This document shows positions 6,348-15,688 of a stretch of DNA of 26,135 nucleotides, one piece after another. Within the stretch, counting starts at the first letter, position 1; the number at the start of each line of letters is the position of its first letter. The notes beneath the pieces are model-generated. The model was not told where the DNA came from and made no database searches. It saw nothing but the letters and a program-made list of their open reading frames with translations. The stretch comes from Pelobacter sp. UBA6093 (GTDB lineage: Bacteria > Desulfobacterota > Desulfuromonadia > Desulfuromonadales > Syntrophotaleaceae): NCBI GenBank assembly GCA_002435955.1, contig DIWZ01000021.1, positions 1 to 26,135 on the forward strand, given 5' to 3'. The position numbers and the translations under genes were made by a program.

Positions 6348-7181
6348 TTACTTGTCCCAGACCACGCGGTTGAGTTTAAGATCCGCGTCGCGTTGCACGG
6401 TACGGTGATAGGTCACCGCCGGCTTTCCGAACAGCATCACATAAACGAGCTCATGGGATTCAGGAATACCGAGTTGGACACGCAACTCGGTATTCAGATC
6501 GACCATGGCCCATTTGGCCAGACCGTCCCACAGGGTGCCAAGGCCCAGGGTCGCAGCCATCATCTCGAAAGTGGTCATGGCGATGAAGCCGTCGGCCATC
6601 GGGGCCGGCGCCTTGGCATCGACGGATACGATCAGCAGATGCGGCGCCTTGCGGAACAGGATATCCGCACCTTTGTCCCAGGCTCTGAGAATGCCGCCGT
6701 AAAATTCCTTGCCCTTGGGCAGGCTTTCCTCCTGCACGGCCTTGCGAATTCCTTCCATGGTTGCGTGCTTGACCTGCTCCATGGTCTGCTGGTCTTCGAT
6801 CACCGTGAACAGCACCTTGCGCGCATTGACGCCGGTGGGGGCGTGGGTCGCGATTTTAAGCAGCTTCTCGATGGTGGCGGAGTCGACCGGCTCACGCTGG
6901 AAGCGCCGGATGGAACGACGGCCCTTGATCAAGGTCTCCATCTCGACCGGTGCGGGCAGGTACCCGGCAAGGGGCAGGCTGTCCTCCGGCTTGAGACCGA
7001 AAATACCGAGGGCACCGGTGGGACAAACCGCCAGGCAGTGCTGGCACTCGATGCATTTTTCTTCTTTGTCCTCGCCAACGTAGGGCACGCCCTGGTCCAT
7101 GACCAGGACGGCTAACGGGCAATCCCGGACACACTGTTCACAGCGGGTGCATTTTTCGCCGTCTATCACCAAATCGAGCAT
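6348..7181 (-). CDS. Ferredoxin-fused nitroreductase-family protein
   Basis: A 277-residue fusion. The N-terminus (about 1-60) is a two-cluster ferredoxin with CxxCxxCxxxC patterns at C11/C14/C17/C21 and C43/C46/C49/C53, binding two [4Fe-4S] clusters. The rest (about 75-277) is an FMN-dependent nitroreductase domain opened by RRSIRRF, with APTGVNARK as part of the flavin site. The ferredoxin part probably feeds electrons to FMN. Such fusions are common in strict anaerobes, usually with unknown substrate. ATG 7181 is chosen because GGAGGT lies four bases before it; an upstream in-frame ATG at 7193 overlaps that site and is unlikely. It appears to be transcribed alone. Confidence 0.92.
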   Translation of the reverse strand: MLDLVIDGEKCTRCEQCVRDCPLAVLVMDQGVPYVGEDKEEKCIECQHCLAVCPTGALGIFGLKPEDSLPLAGYLPAPVEMETLIKGRRSIRRFQREPVDSATIEKLLKIATHAPTGVNARKVLFTVIEDQQTMEQVKHATMEGIRKAVQEESLPKGKEFYGGILRAWDKGADILFRKAPHLLIVSVDAKAPAPMADGFIAMTTFEMMAATLGLGTLWDGLAKWAMVDLNTELRVQLGIPESHELVYVMLFGKPAVTYHRTVQRDADLKLNRVVWDK

Positions 7182-7307
7182 ACCGACCTCCATACTGAGA
7201 TGATCCCGGTTTGTGCCGCCTTGCGGCGTTTAGGTATGCCGCATTATTAGCATGACGTCGGGCACAGGACAAGGCTGGAAAACCATGAAAGGTTATCCTG
7301 CCGGCGG

Positions 7308-8057
7308 TCAGAATGAACGGGTTCTTCGCGAGGGCCGGCGACCGAGCAGCCAGCCGAGGCACAGCACACCGGCGCCGGCAAAAAACCAGCGCAGGATATT
7401 GTTGCGCCACAGGTAATGGTTTTCTTTTTCGAGAGCGGCGATTTTTTGCAGATTCGCTTCGGTCTCCTGTCGTAAACGATCGCGCTCGGCCATGGTTTCG
7501 GTCACGTTCTGGGCCCCTTTCTGCAGCCGCTCGTAGTGCCCTGTGACTTTTTGCAGCTCAGCCTCGGCATTTTTCAATATATTGTTCTGTTCGGTCAATT
7601 CGTCCAGTTTTTTGCGTAATACGGCTTGTTCGCGTTGCAGACTCTCGGCAACAAGTGCGTGGGGCTGCTGAGTCGTAACATACTGTTTAAGGAGATAACC
7701 TTCGGTTCCATCTGCGGTGCGCACTTTAACATAAGGCTCGCCATCTTCGAGGATTTCGATTCTGGCGGTGCTGGTCAAATTTTTGAGTATGCGATATTCG
7801 GTGCCGGGGCCACGCCTTAAAGTTACCGGGATCTGATCGGTAATATAAGCGCCACGGGCCGTGGAGACAGTCGCCCCAAGCAGCACCACCAGCACCATCA
7901 TCGGTACCAACCGGGTCAAGATTTGCCGTCCCGCGCCAAACGCGGATACGCAAAGCTGCCGATCGAGCCAACGGATCACCCCGGTCGACGTCAACAGCGC
8001 CCCTGCCTCCCGATCGTGGCGCACTGGCCTCCCGTTCCTGGCTGCCGGCCTGTTCAT
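7308..8057 (-). CDS. SH3-domain, coiled-coil membrane protein (YgiM/TIGR04211-like)
   Basis: A 249-residue protein. After a polar N-terminal stretch there is a hydrophobic export or anchor segment (about 50-69, ending STARGA). A bacterial SH3 domain follows (about 70-125: VTLRRGPGTEYRILKNL..., G-Y-L near its end), then a long coiled coil rich in Leu, Glu and Gln (about 138-215). A C-terminal transmembrane helix (about 222-240) ends in an Arg-rich tail. This order is that of the TIGR04211 SH3 proteins, anchored in the inner membrane with the SH3 domain outside; their role is not established. The start ATG overlaps the preceding stop (ATGA, 8054-8057), so it is translationally coupled to the small exported protein. 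Confidence 0.87.
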   Translation of the reverse strand: MNRPAARNGRPVRHDREAGALLTSTGVIRWLDRQLCVSAFGAGRQILTRLVPMMVLVVLLGATVSTARGAYITDQIPVTLRRGPGTEYRILKNLTSTARIEILEDGEPYVKVRTADGTEGYLLKQYVTTQQPHALVAESLQREQAVLRKKLDELTEQNNILKNAEAELQKVTGHYERLQKGAQNVTETMAERDRLRQETEANLQKIAALEKENHYLWRNNILRWFFAGAGVLCLGWLLGRRPSRRTRSF

Positions 8058-8260
8058 AACTTCTCCGTCGCGGGCCGATCCAAACTGGCCGCAGTCCGGT
8101 CAGACGCCAAAACCCGATCGGCCGCCGATGCGTCTTTGGTATCGCTGCGCAACGTTGCCTGGCCGTAATTATCGCCGTAACCGATCTGCCCCGCCAACGC
8201 GGCCAGGGCCATGAGGCCACCGCAAACCATCAGCAGCATTACCCGTTTAAATCCATTCAT
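8054..8260 (-). CDS. Small exported protein, unknown function
   Basis: A 68-residue product with a signal peptide or anchor (about 1-24: basic NGFKR, then a Met/Leu/Ala-rich core) and a short polar mature part rich in Asp, Ala and Ser. ATG 8260 is preferred over an in-frame ATG at 8302 because an AGGCAGGT-type ribosome site lies just before it and the signal peptide then starts correctly. Its stop overlaps the start of the SH3 protein gene by four bases, so the two form an operon. A sigma-54 promoter match lies about 100 bases upstream (8360-8376). No family recognised. Confidence 0.7.
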   Translation of the reverse strand: MNGFKRVMLLMVCGGLMALAALAGQIGYGDNYGQATLRSDTKDASAADRVLASDRTAASLDRPATEKL

Positions 8261-8359
8261 CTTTACCTGCCTCTCTACGAATTTAAGTATGACGACCATC
8301 AATTGTGCCGCATACTTTCCCTGGCATCAGGGAACTTTTCAAAATTGATGCTATGCATG

Positions 8360-8376
8360 AGCAAAGCCCGCACCAA
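8360..8376 (-). promoter_or_regulatory. Sigma-54 (RpoN) promoter
   Basis: On the - strand the sequence TTGGTGCGGGCTTTGCT carries GG (8374-8373) and GC (8362-8361) exactly ten bases apart. It matches the YTGGCACG-N4-TTGCW consensus except at two central bases. The predicted start is near 8349, about 90 bases before ATG 8260. Sigma-54 promoters need an upstream-bound activator, and the neighbouring gene product GlrR is one. Confidence 0.65.
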
Positions 8377-8449
8377 TTTTTGCAAAGCCCCTTACAATAG
8401 CTGTATTCGGAGATTTGGAAAAAATATCATGAAAACGAAAGGGCTGTTT

Positions 8450-8467
8450 TGTCGCCATTCGGCAACA
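8450..8467. promoter_or_regulatory. Candidate GlrR-binding site 1 (one mismatch)
   Basis: TGTC (8450-8453), ten bases, then AACA (8464-8467), against the TGTC-N10-GACA consensus known for GlrR/QseF in enterobacteria. It lies about 90 bases upstream of the sigma-54 promoter GC element, a normal enhancer distance. Confidence 0.4.
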
Positions 8468-8544
8468 CTGATATTAGAAAAGAGGATCCATCTTCGCGTG
8501 AAGGGGGGAAAAGATCGCAGGAACACGACTTTTCGCAAAACACC

Positions 8545-8568
8545 GCTTGTCTCTTTTCGGAGACAAGC
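8545..8568 (-). terminator. Hairpin after glrR
   Basis: Perfect 9-bp inverted repeat GCTTGTCTC/GAGACAAGC with a 6-base loop, two bases past the glrR stop. In the - direction it is followed by GGTGTTTTG, a weak T-run. It may end the glrK-qseG-glrR message; the same bases match a GlrR site. Confidence 0.5.
8548..8565. promoter_or_regulatory. Candidate GlrR-binding site 2 (exact consensus)
   Basis: TGTC (8548-8551), ten bases, GACA (8562-8565): an exact TGTC-N10-GACA palindrome, about 190 bases upstream of the sigma-54 promoter. It coincides with a hairpin just past the glrR stop, so it could serve as terminator, enhancer or both. Confidence 0.45.
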
Positions 8569-8570
8569 GC

Positions 8571-9926
<1,356 letters not shown>

Positions 9927-9959
9927 CGATGTCCTTAAGTTGCCGCCAGAGGCCATTAG

Positions 9960-10484
9960 CTATTTTTCCCTCTGGCGCAGAATTTTTTCAATATTCTCCA
10001 GAGCCCGCAGCTTATCCTGCAGATTCCGGGTGGTTGCTTCCAGCTCCTGGGCCTGCTGTCGGGCCTTGTCGCGCTCTGAAGCAATCCGCAACTGCTCGTT
10101 CACCTGGTATTCCAGCAGCGTGACCAGGGCCATCAACGTCGGAGCCCCCTTGTCGCGCTGGCGGAACTCCTTCAGCAAATCGGATGCCAGTTGTCGATCG
10201 GCAAGGGGACGGCCGGGCTGTAAAACCAACGCCACCAGTTGAAAAAGGGTTTCTTCGCCCGGCTGGCGGCGATAGTCCTTGCGCAACCGTGCAATCTCCG
10301 TGCTGACGGCTGCAGCAGGCAAGGTACGGGCCCTGCCATAGTAGTTGAGCACCGTGTCGGCCTGCATCCCCTCCTTCATCGGCGACTGTGGCAAGACCCC
10401 CCGCGAAACGCTGCTGCAGCCGGTGACCGACAGTCCCATGCATAGCAACCCAATCACCACTCCCATTCTGCGTCCAGGCATCAT
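9960..10484 (-). CDS. qseG: QseG-like lipoprotein
   Basis: A 174-residue lipoprotein. The signal ends in the lipobox V-T-G-C23 followed by Ser-Ser, which predicts lipid attachment and outer-membrane sorting. The mature part is helical, with a coiled coil towards the end (about 125-172, rich in Arg, Glu and Gln). In enterobacteria QseG (YfhG) is an outer-membrane lipoprotein that contacts the sensor GlrK/QseE and is needed for its activity. The position between glrK and glrR, with a four-base overlap with glrK (10481-10484), supports that role here. Sequence similarity alone would be weak. Confidence 0.82.
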   Translation of the reverse strand: MMPGRRMGVVIGLLCMGLSVTGCSSVSRGVLPQSPMKEGMQADTVLNYYGRARTLPAAAVSTEIARLRKDYRRQPGEETLFQLVALVLQPGRPLADRQLASDLLKEFRQRDKGAPTLMALVTLLEYQVNEQLRIASERDKARQQAQELEATTRNLQDKLRALENIEKILRQREK

Positions 10485-11926
10485 GCCGTTTCCTCCCTAG
10501 CCACCAGTGGCAGCCTCACCCTGAAGCAGGCTCCGCCCAGTGGGCTATCCAGCACCTCGATGCTGGCGCCATGATCTCGTACATATTCCTGCACAATGGA
10601 CAGACCTATCCCCGTCCCCTGCACAGGTCCGACCATCGGCGCCGATCCCTGGTAAAAAGGTTTAAAAATTTTCTGCCGCTCGTTTTCCGGGATCCCCGGC
10701 CCCGAGTCTGCCACTTCAAGCAGCACATAGTCGTCCTGCCGACAGAGGGTAAGCCGGATGGTCCCTCCAACCGGCGTATACTTTACAGCATTGGAAAGCA
10801 AATTATCCACCACATTGCGCAACCGCTCACGGTCGCCATAAAACATCATTTCCGCTAAATCGAGCTTGAGATCCAGATTTTTCTTGAGTATAGCGGGCCT
10901 CTGGGAAGCAACAATTCCTTCGATCAGGCGTGAAAATTCGACATGGGTACCGCAAAACGGCGATATTTTGGCCTGCATACGGCTGAAACCGAGCAGGTTA
11001 TCGATAAGTTTGTGCAGCTGCACACCATTTTTGCGAAGGATCCAGGCAATCTCCCGTTGTTGATCGTTGAGGGGGCCGACCCCTTCCTCAACCAACAATT
11101 CCGTCCCTTCGCGGATGGAGGCCAAGGGTGTCTTTAGCTCATGGGAGACATGCGCAATAAATTTGCTCTTGTCCTTTTCCACTTCATCCAGACGCTGGCG
11201 CAGCCAATCAAGACGCGTGCCGAGAAAACGCAGATCGTCCGGCCCGCGGACCACAATGGGGGAATCGAAATTCCCTTCGCCCAGGCGCGTGATACCACGG
11301 TTAATCTGCCGGATCGGATTGGTAATGCGCTGGGCAAAAAAAGTGGCAAACAACCCCGTCACCGGCAACAGCAGCACAGCCAGCCAGAGCAGCCTTCGAC
11401 GAGCGCGGGTGGTCGAGGAACGCAGGGCATCGACCTCGCGGACGATGAGTTCCTGGCTCTCATCGTAAAGGCCGCGCGCCAGATTGTTGAGCTCGTCGAA
11501 CCCCGCCAGGAATGCCTTATCGTCACCGGCGTGCAGGCCGTTGCCGCGCAGCTCGGCATATAGTTGCTGTTCCCCTTCGGCAAGCCGTCGCAACCGCTGC
11601 AGCTGATCCTGCTTCAAAGGCAAGGTGCCGAGGTGTTCAACGGACACCACGAACTCCCTGTGTTTTTCCTCGATACCGGCCAGCATCTCACCGGCCTCCA
11701 GCACCTGGTACTGGCGCACCCGGCGCTCCAGGGCCAGCAATTGTTCAACCAGATTACGGCTTTCCTGGATCACCGCTACCGAGCGATACACAGCCTGGGA
11801 GCCGCGCCGTGCCAGACGATCCAGGAAGAATTCAGCATTGATCATGGCCAGGTTGAACGGCAGAGCCACCATGGCAAAGCCGATCAGAACCAGGGATAAA
11901 AACGATTTAGTACGAAGAATACGCAT
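10481..11926 (-). CDS. glrK: Sensor histidine kinase GlrK (QseE)
   Basis: A 481-residue membrane kinase. TM1 lies at about 8-28, a periplasmic helical sensor region at about 30-175, TM2 at about 178-199 and a HAMP linker at about 200-252. The HisKA domain has the phospho-acceptor H262 in FIAHVSHELKTP. The ATPase domain has the N box (VVDNLLSNAVKYTP), G1 (DSGPGIPENE), F box (IFKPFYQG) and G2 (GTGIGLSI). It would phosphorylate GlrR. The stop overlaps the qseG start by four bases. In enterobacteria this system controls sigma-54 promoters in response to envelope state; the signal here is unknown. Confidence 0.92.
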   Translation of the reverse strand: MRILRTKSFLSLVLIGFAMVALPFNLAMINAEFFLDRLARRGSQAVYRSVAVIQESRNLVEQLLALERRVRQYQVLEAGEMLAGIEEKHREFVVSVEHLGTLPLKQDQLQRLRRLAEGEQQLYAELRGNGLHAGDDKAFLAGFDELNNLARGLYDESQELIVREVDALRSSTTRARRRLLWLAVLLLPVTGLFATFFAQRITNPIRQINRGITRLGEGNFDSPIVVRGPDDLRFLGTRLDWLRQRLDEVEKDKSKFIAHVSHELKTPLASIREGTELLVEEGVGPLNDQQREIAWILRKNGVQLHKLIDNLLGFSRMQAKISPFCGTHVEFSRLIEGIVASQRPAILKKNLDLKLDLAEMMFYGDRERLRNVVDNLLSNAVKYTPVGGTIRLTLCRQDDYVLLEVADSGPGIPENERQKIFKPFYQGSAPMVGPVQGTGIGLSIVQEYVRDHGASIEVLDSPLGGACFRVRLPLVAREETA

Positions 11927-11957
11927 AGTCCGCCGTTATTCGGGCACAGCTTGCCGG

Positions 11958-13289
11958 TCAGGCCGGCAGCGGCCAGTCGGTCTGATAATTTTCGGGAAAA
12001 AAATTTTCCTGTGTGCGATTGAAATAGCCGTACTGCAGCCGGGGAATGCGCTGTTTAAGGCGTGTGAGCATCTCCACCATGCCAACCCCTTCCCCTTCGA
12101 TCGCCATGGCCTGCCAGTAGAGGGCGGGGTCGATACTCAGGTTGCGCATCTGAATCAGATCGACGCCGGCTTCCTCAACCAGATCGCCAAGGGCTGCGAC
12201 TTCTTCGGGTCGGTCGTTCAAGCCCGGGAACACCAGGTAATTGATCATGGTGAACAGGCCATGGTTTTTGGCCCGCCGCAGCGACTCGTAAACCTGCTCC
12301 AGACCGTAGCCGCAGGGGCGGTGGTAGGCCTGATAAAAATGTTCCTGAACAGAATTCATCGATACCCGGATGGAATCGATCCCGGCCTGCGCCAGACGAT
12401 CGACGGCATCGGGATCGGACGCGTTGGAATTGAAATGGATGGTACCGCGCCTGGTGCGCCGGCGCATTTCGCGAACCGCCTCGCAGATGGTATCCGCCTG
12501 CAGAATCGGATCCCCCTCGCAGCCCTGACCGAATGAAACGATGGCATTTTCCGCCTGCTCGAGATGCGGTACGGCGATCTGGCAAAGCTCTTCGACCGTC
12601 GGCACGAAGGTGATGCGCTCCTGGCTGGAAGGGCAGCACTCGGGTGCTTCCTGCAAGGAGATGCAACCCAGACAGTGAGCATTGCAGACCGGCGAGGTCG
12701 GCAGCGGAGCCTCCCAGCGGCGAAAAAACAGGTTTTTGGCCGCGAAACAGTGATAATCCAGCGCGCAGCGCGCCAACTGCTCGAGGAGGCGATTGTCGGG
12801 ATGCTCGCGCAAGATTTTTTTGACCAGGGGATCGAGTTTACGGTCGTCGAAATGATCCGGTTCCCATTGGGTGTTGCGATCAACGCGTACCGCGGCCGTA
12901 TAAAACCGCTCTTCCTCGACACACCAGCCAACCGCCGTGTAGGACCACAGGGGTAATTGCACCTGCTTGTCACTATAACTTGCTGCCGGCAGCAGAGTCC
13001 GAGTATAGCCCGGCGTCAAAAACGCCGACACCGCCTGGGCTTTGCCGCCACCGTAATGGCGCGGCAGCTTGCGCAGCGTGACCATGCGCTGGCTGTGTCC
13101 GTCCAGTCCGATGGGCGGCGTATCGGGAATGGTAAAAAGACGGCTGCCCGGCGGCAGGGGAATAAGCTCTTCAGAGCGCGGCGGCCGGGCATGGGAGCCG
13201 TTCATACCGACCATGAGCAGATCGGGATGTTCAAACACTTCTCCGGAGGCATCCGCCACCACGGTCAGGATGGTCTTTTTGCGTTTCAT
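11958..13289 (-). CDS. Radical SAM protein, unknown substrate
   Basis: A 443-residue protein. The radical SAM [4Fe-4S] motif is C202-NAH-C206-LG-C209, unusually far from the N-terminus. About 200 residues of non-SAM sequence precede it. The TIM-barrel part follows: GQGCEGDP as the glycine-rich SAM-binding strand, then FNSNASDP and SIRVSMNS. Additional cysteines (C218-C219) lie just after the cluster motif. I know similar proteins from deltaproteobacteria only as uncharacterised radical SAM proteins. The start ATG 13289 has a weak, distant AAGGA. It diverges from the second radical SAM gene, with a long inverted repeat between them. Confidence 0.87.
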   Translation of the reverse strand: MKRKKTILTVVADASGEVFEHPDLLMVGMNGSHARPPRSEELIPLPPGSRLFTIPDTPPIGLDGHSQRMVTLRKLPRHYGGGKAQAVSAFLTPGYTRTLLPAASYSDKQVQLPLWSYTAVGWCVEEERFYTAAVRVDRNTQWEPDHFDDRKLDPLVKKILREHPDNRLLEQLARCALDYHCFAAKNLFFRRWEAPLPTSPVCNAHCLGCISLQEAPECCPSSQERITFVPTVEELCQIAVPHLEQAENAIVSFGQGCEGDPILQADTICEAVREMRRRTRRGTIHFNSNASDPDAVDRLAQAGIDSIRVSMNSVQEHFYQAYHRPCGYGLEQVYESLRRAKNHGLFTMINYLVFPGLNDRPEEVAALGDLVEEAGVDLIQMRNLSIDPALYWQAMAIEGEGVGMVEMLTRLKQRIPRLQYGYFNRTQENFFPENYQTDWPLPA

Positions 13290-13343
13290 GCTATAAAATA
13301 ATCCTTTTTTGTCGATACGATAGTCACTTAAGAGCGCCCAGAA

Positions 13344-13501
13344 GGCCGTCGGTCTATCCGGGCCGAAGCGAAAATTCGGATATTTGAGAACAGATTTTCA
13401 GCTCACTTGAAGGTTCACAGGCGTAGCTATGGACCGAAAAGGAGCTGAAATATGGGCCAAATAGCCGAATTTGCAGCCGACTCATGGATAGTCCGACAGC
13501 C
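13344..13501. repeat. Long imperfect inverted repeat (about 60-bp arms)
   Basis: Left arm 13344-13404 starts GGCCGTCGG-TCTATCC, continues through AAATTCGG-TATTTG and ends TTTCAGCTC. The right arm 13442-13501 is its imperfect complement, starting GAGCTGAAA and ending CCGACAGCC. Most bases pair, with a few indels, around a 37-base centre. It fills most of the gap between the two divergent radical SAM genes. It could be a palindromic MITE-like element or another dispersed genomic repeat; no target-site duplication is evident. Confidence 0.8.
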
Positions 13502-13589
13502 TCCTACCATAGCACAGGCACCTCAAGGAAGGGAATAGCGCCCGATTTTACCCTTTTCAGCGCAACCATCCTTCGCTATGCTGGCGACC

Positions 13590-15287
13590 ATGCGCATCAT
13601 CCTGACCACCCTCCACAGCAAGTTCATTCATGCCAGCCTGGCCCTGCCGCTGCTGGCCGCCTATTGCCGCCATGCGGAGCGGACCTTGCTCATCCGTGAG
13701 TATACGGTTCACGAACCCAAAGAAACGGTGCTGGCGGATCTGTTGGCGGAGCAGCCCGATGTGGTGGCATTTTCCGTCTATCTGTGGAATCGCACCGCCA
13801 CTCTGGAGCTTGCCGACGCCCTGGCGGTGGCCCGACCCGGCCTGCGCGTGGTGCTGGGCGGCCCCGAGGTCTCCTTCGACGGCCCGGAACTGTTTGCACA
13901 CCACCCCGGCATCGCCGCCCTGGTGCATGGTGAGGGAGAACTCCCTCTGCGGGCGCTGCTCGATGCCTGGCTGTCAGGCTGCCGGCCCGAGGGCATCCCG
14001 AGGCTCAGCTGGCGCGACGTCAAGAGCGTGCTGACCGGCCCGGACGGTCCGCTGCTGGCCGACCTCGACGCGATCCCCTCGCCCTACCCCCTCGACCTGG
14101 TCGATCTGTCGCGAGGTCTGGTCTACCTCGAAACCAGCCGCGGCTGCCCCTACCGTTGCGCTTTCTGCATGAGCGCCCTCGACAGCCGGGTGCGTACCTA
14201 TTCGATGCCGCGCATCCGAGCCGATCTGCTATGGTTGATGCAGCGAGAGGTTCCCTGCATCAAACTGGTGGATCGCACCTTCAACTACGATGCAGCGCGG
14301 GCCCGCGACATTTTCCAATTCATTCTGGAGCACAATCGCGTCAGCCGGTTTCATTTTGAGATCGGCGCCCATCTGCTGGACGACGCTACCCTGTCGCTGC
14401 TGGAGCAGGTCCCACACGATGTGTTCCAGTTCGAGATCGGCGTGCAGTCGACGCTGCCTAGAACCCTGGAAGCCATCGGACGCGAAACCTCCCTGGAGAG
14501 GCTCGAGGCCAACGTTTTGCAACTGCGCAGCGCCGGCAACATCCATCTGCATCTCGATCTGATCGCCGGGCTGCCCGGCCAGGGAAGCGCCTCTTTTCTA
14601 CAATCGGTCGACCGGGTCATGGCCCTGCGCCCCCACCACCTGCAGCTGGAACCGGTGAAACTGCTGCCTGGCGCACCGTTGCGGCGTGATGCCGCCGCCC
14701 TTGGCCTGCGTTTCGACCCCCATCCGCCCTACGGCATTCTTGCCACCCCCGATCTGAGTTTTGAAGAACTCGAGCATTTGCGCGGCATCAGCCGACTGCT
14801 CGATCTGACCTGGAACTCTGGGCGTCTGCTGGAATTCCTCGAACAACTTACCATGCTTCACGCAAGCCTGTCGGCAGCCTTAAGTGCACTGGAAATTTAC
14901 TGGCGCAATCAGGGGCTATTTCGCAGGCCGCTGTCCCAGCGCTCCCTGTTCGAGGAATGTTGGAATTTTGTCCAGCACGCGTGCCCCTCCCCGAAGCTTC
15001 AACCGATGCAGGAAGCCCTGGCCAGGGACTTTCTCCGAGTTGAACGGGTCGCTCCCGCCCACGCACCTGCGTTTCTCGATGTCGATCTGCGGCCCGACGA
15101 GCAGGAACGCGTGCGCGAGCAGCTGCGCCTCGAAACCGAGAGCATCAAAGGTCAGGGAATCAAACTTCAACACCTGGCATGTGTTTTTTCCCGACTTCCT
15201 GGCCAGGAAATGCGGCGTACCGTTCTGCTGTTTGTCTATCTGACTCGCCCCGGTGCAGCCATGCAGGTCAAAGAAGTCCAAGTCTGA
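13590..15287 (+). CDS. B12-binding-domain radical SAM protein (DUF4080 type)
   Basis: A 565-residue class B-type radical SAM protein. The N-terminal Rossmann-like cobalamin-binding domain (about 1-130) shows VVLGGPEVSF and GIAALVHGEGE, typical of this fold. The cluster motif is C186-PYR-C190-AF-C193. The SAM barrel follows (about 180-385: DRTFNYD, FEIGVQST, DLIAGLPGQ), then a C-terminal DUF4080-like region to about 560. Substrate unknown; relatives are methylases or ring-forming enzymes. ATG 13590 gives the usual N-terminus (MRIILTTLHSKFIHASLALP); ATG 13578 is possible. No strong ribosome-binding site is seen for either. It probably uses cobalamin, for which this window encodes part of the synthesis. 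Confidence 0.9.
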   Translation: MRIILTTLHSKFIHASLALPLLAAYCRHAERTLLIREYTVHEPKETVLADLLAEQPDVVAFSVYLWNRTATLELADALAVARPGLRVVLGGPEVSFDGPELFAHHPGIAALVHGEGELPLRALLDAWLSGCRPEGIPRLSWRDVKSVLTGPDGPLLADLDAIPSPYPLDLVDLSRGLVYLETSRGCPYRCAFCMSALDSRVRTYSMPRIRADLLWLMQREVPCIKLVDRTFNYDAARARDIFQFILEHNRVSRFHFEIGAHLLDDATLSLLEQVPHDVFQFEIGVQSTLPRTLEAIGRETSLERLEANVLQLRSAGNIHLHLDLIAGLPGQGSASFLQSVDRVMALRPHHLQLEPVKLLPGAPLRRDAAALGLRFDPHPPYGILATPDLSFEELEHLRGISRLLDLTWNSGRLLEFLEQLTMLHASLSAALSALEIYWRNQGLFRRPLSQRSLFEECWNFVQHACPSPKLQPMQEALARDFLRVERVAPAHAPAFLDVDLRPDEQERVREQLRLETESIKGQGIKLQHLACVFSRLPGQEMRRTVLLFVYLTRPGAAMQVKEVQV

Positions 15288-15688
15288 TCTTCTCATTTGC
15301 TCCGCCCAACATACTCTCTTCACCCCGCCACAACTGCGCTTATCCCTTAAGGATAACGGCACCCTACCTTGCAACCTTCCAACTCTGTGTTACTTTTTCA
15401 ATGTGACGAAAGCGCTTGGTTTCCCCTGACATCCCCCGGGTTGCCAGTTATTAAATTTTCACACATTAAGGAATGAAACACCCCTAAGCCAAAACTTTGG
15501 CAGGGGCAGTCGTATTGCCAACGTCATTCGATCACCAACGGTTCGTATCTCGACATGCATTGCTGAGTGGACCGATTTTGTTTCGCCAAAACCCGGATAA
15601 TTCATCTGTTTTCACGTGGTTGCACACCCTCCGGGATGGTCCCCGGGGGGTTGATCAACCTTTCATGCTTAACATGGAGGTAACGACA
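15288..15688 (+). other. Long leader region upstream of the porin gene, with hairpins
   Basis: No gene is supported here. An open frame continues upstream from the porin start but has no ribosome site. Two structured elements are visible: CCCCT-GCCAAA paired with TTTGGC-AGGGG (15481-15506), and ACCCTCCGGG paired with CCCGGGGGGT (15626-15651), the latter about 40 bases before the ATG. I could not match them to a known riboswitch. They may be a structured 5' leader or the end of the previous message. Confidence 0.45.

Noticed and set aside
15288..15688. Possible cyclic-di-GMP (GEMM) riboswitch in the porin leader
   Set aside because: The conserved GEMM blocks (for example GCAAAGCC) are absent; only generic hairpins are present.
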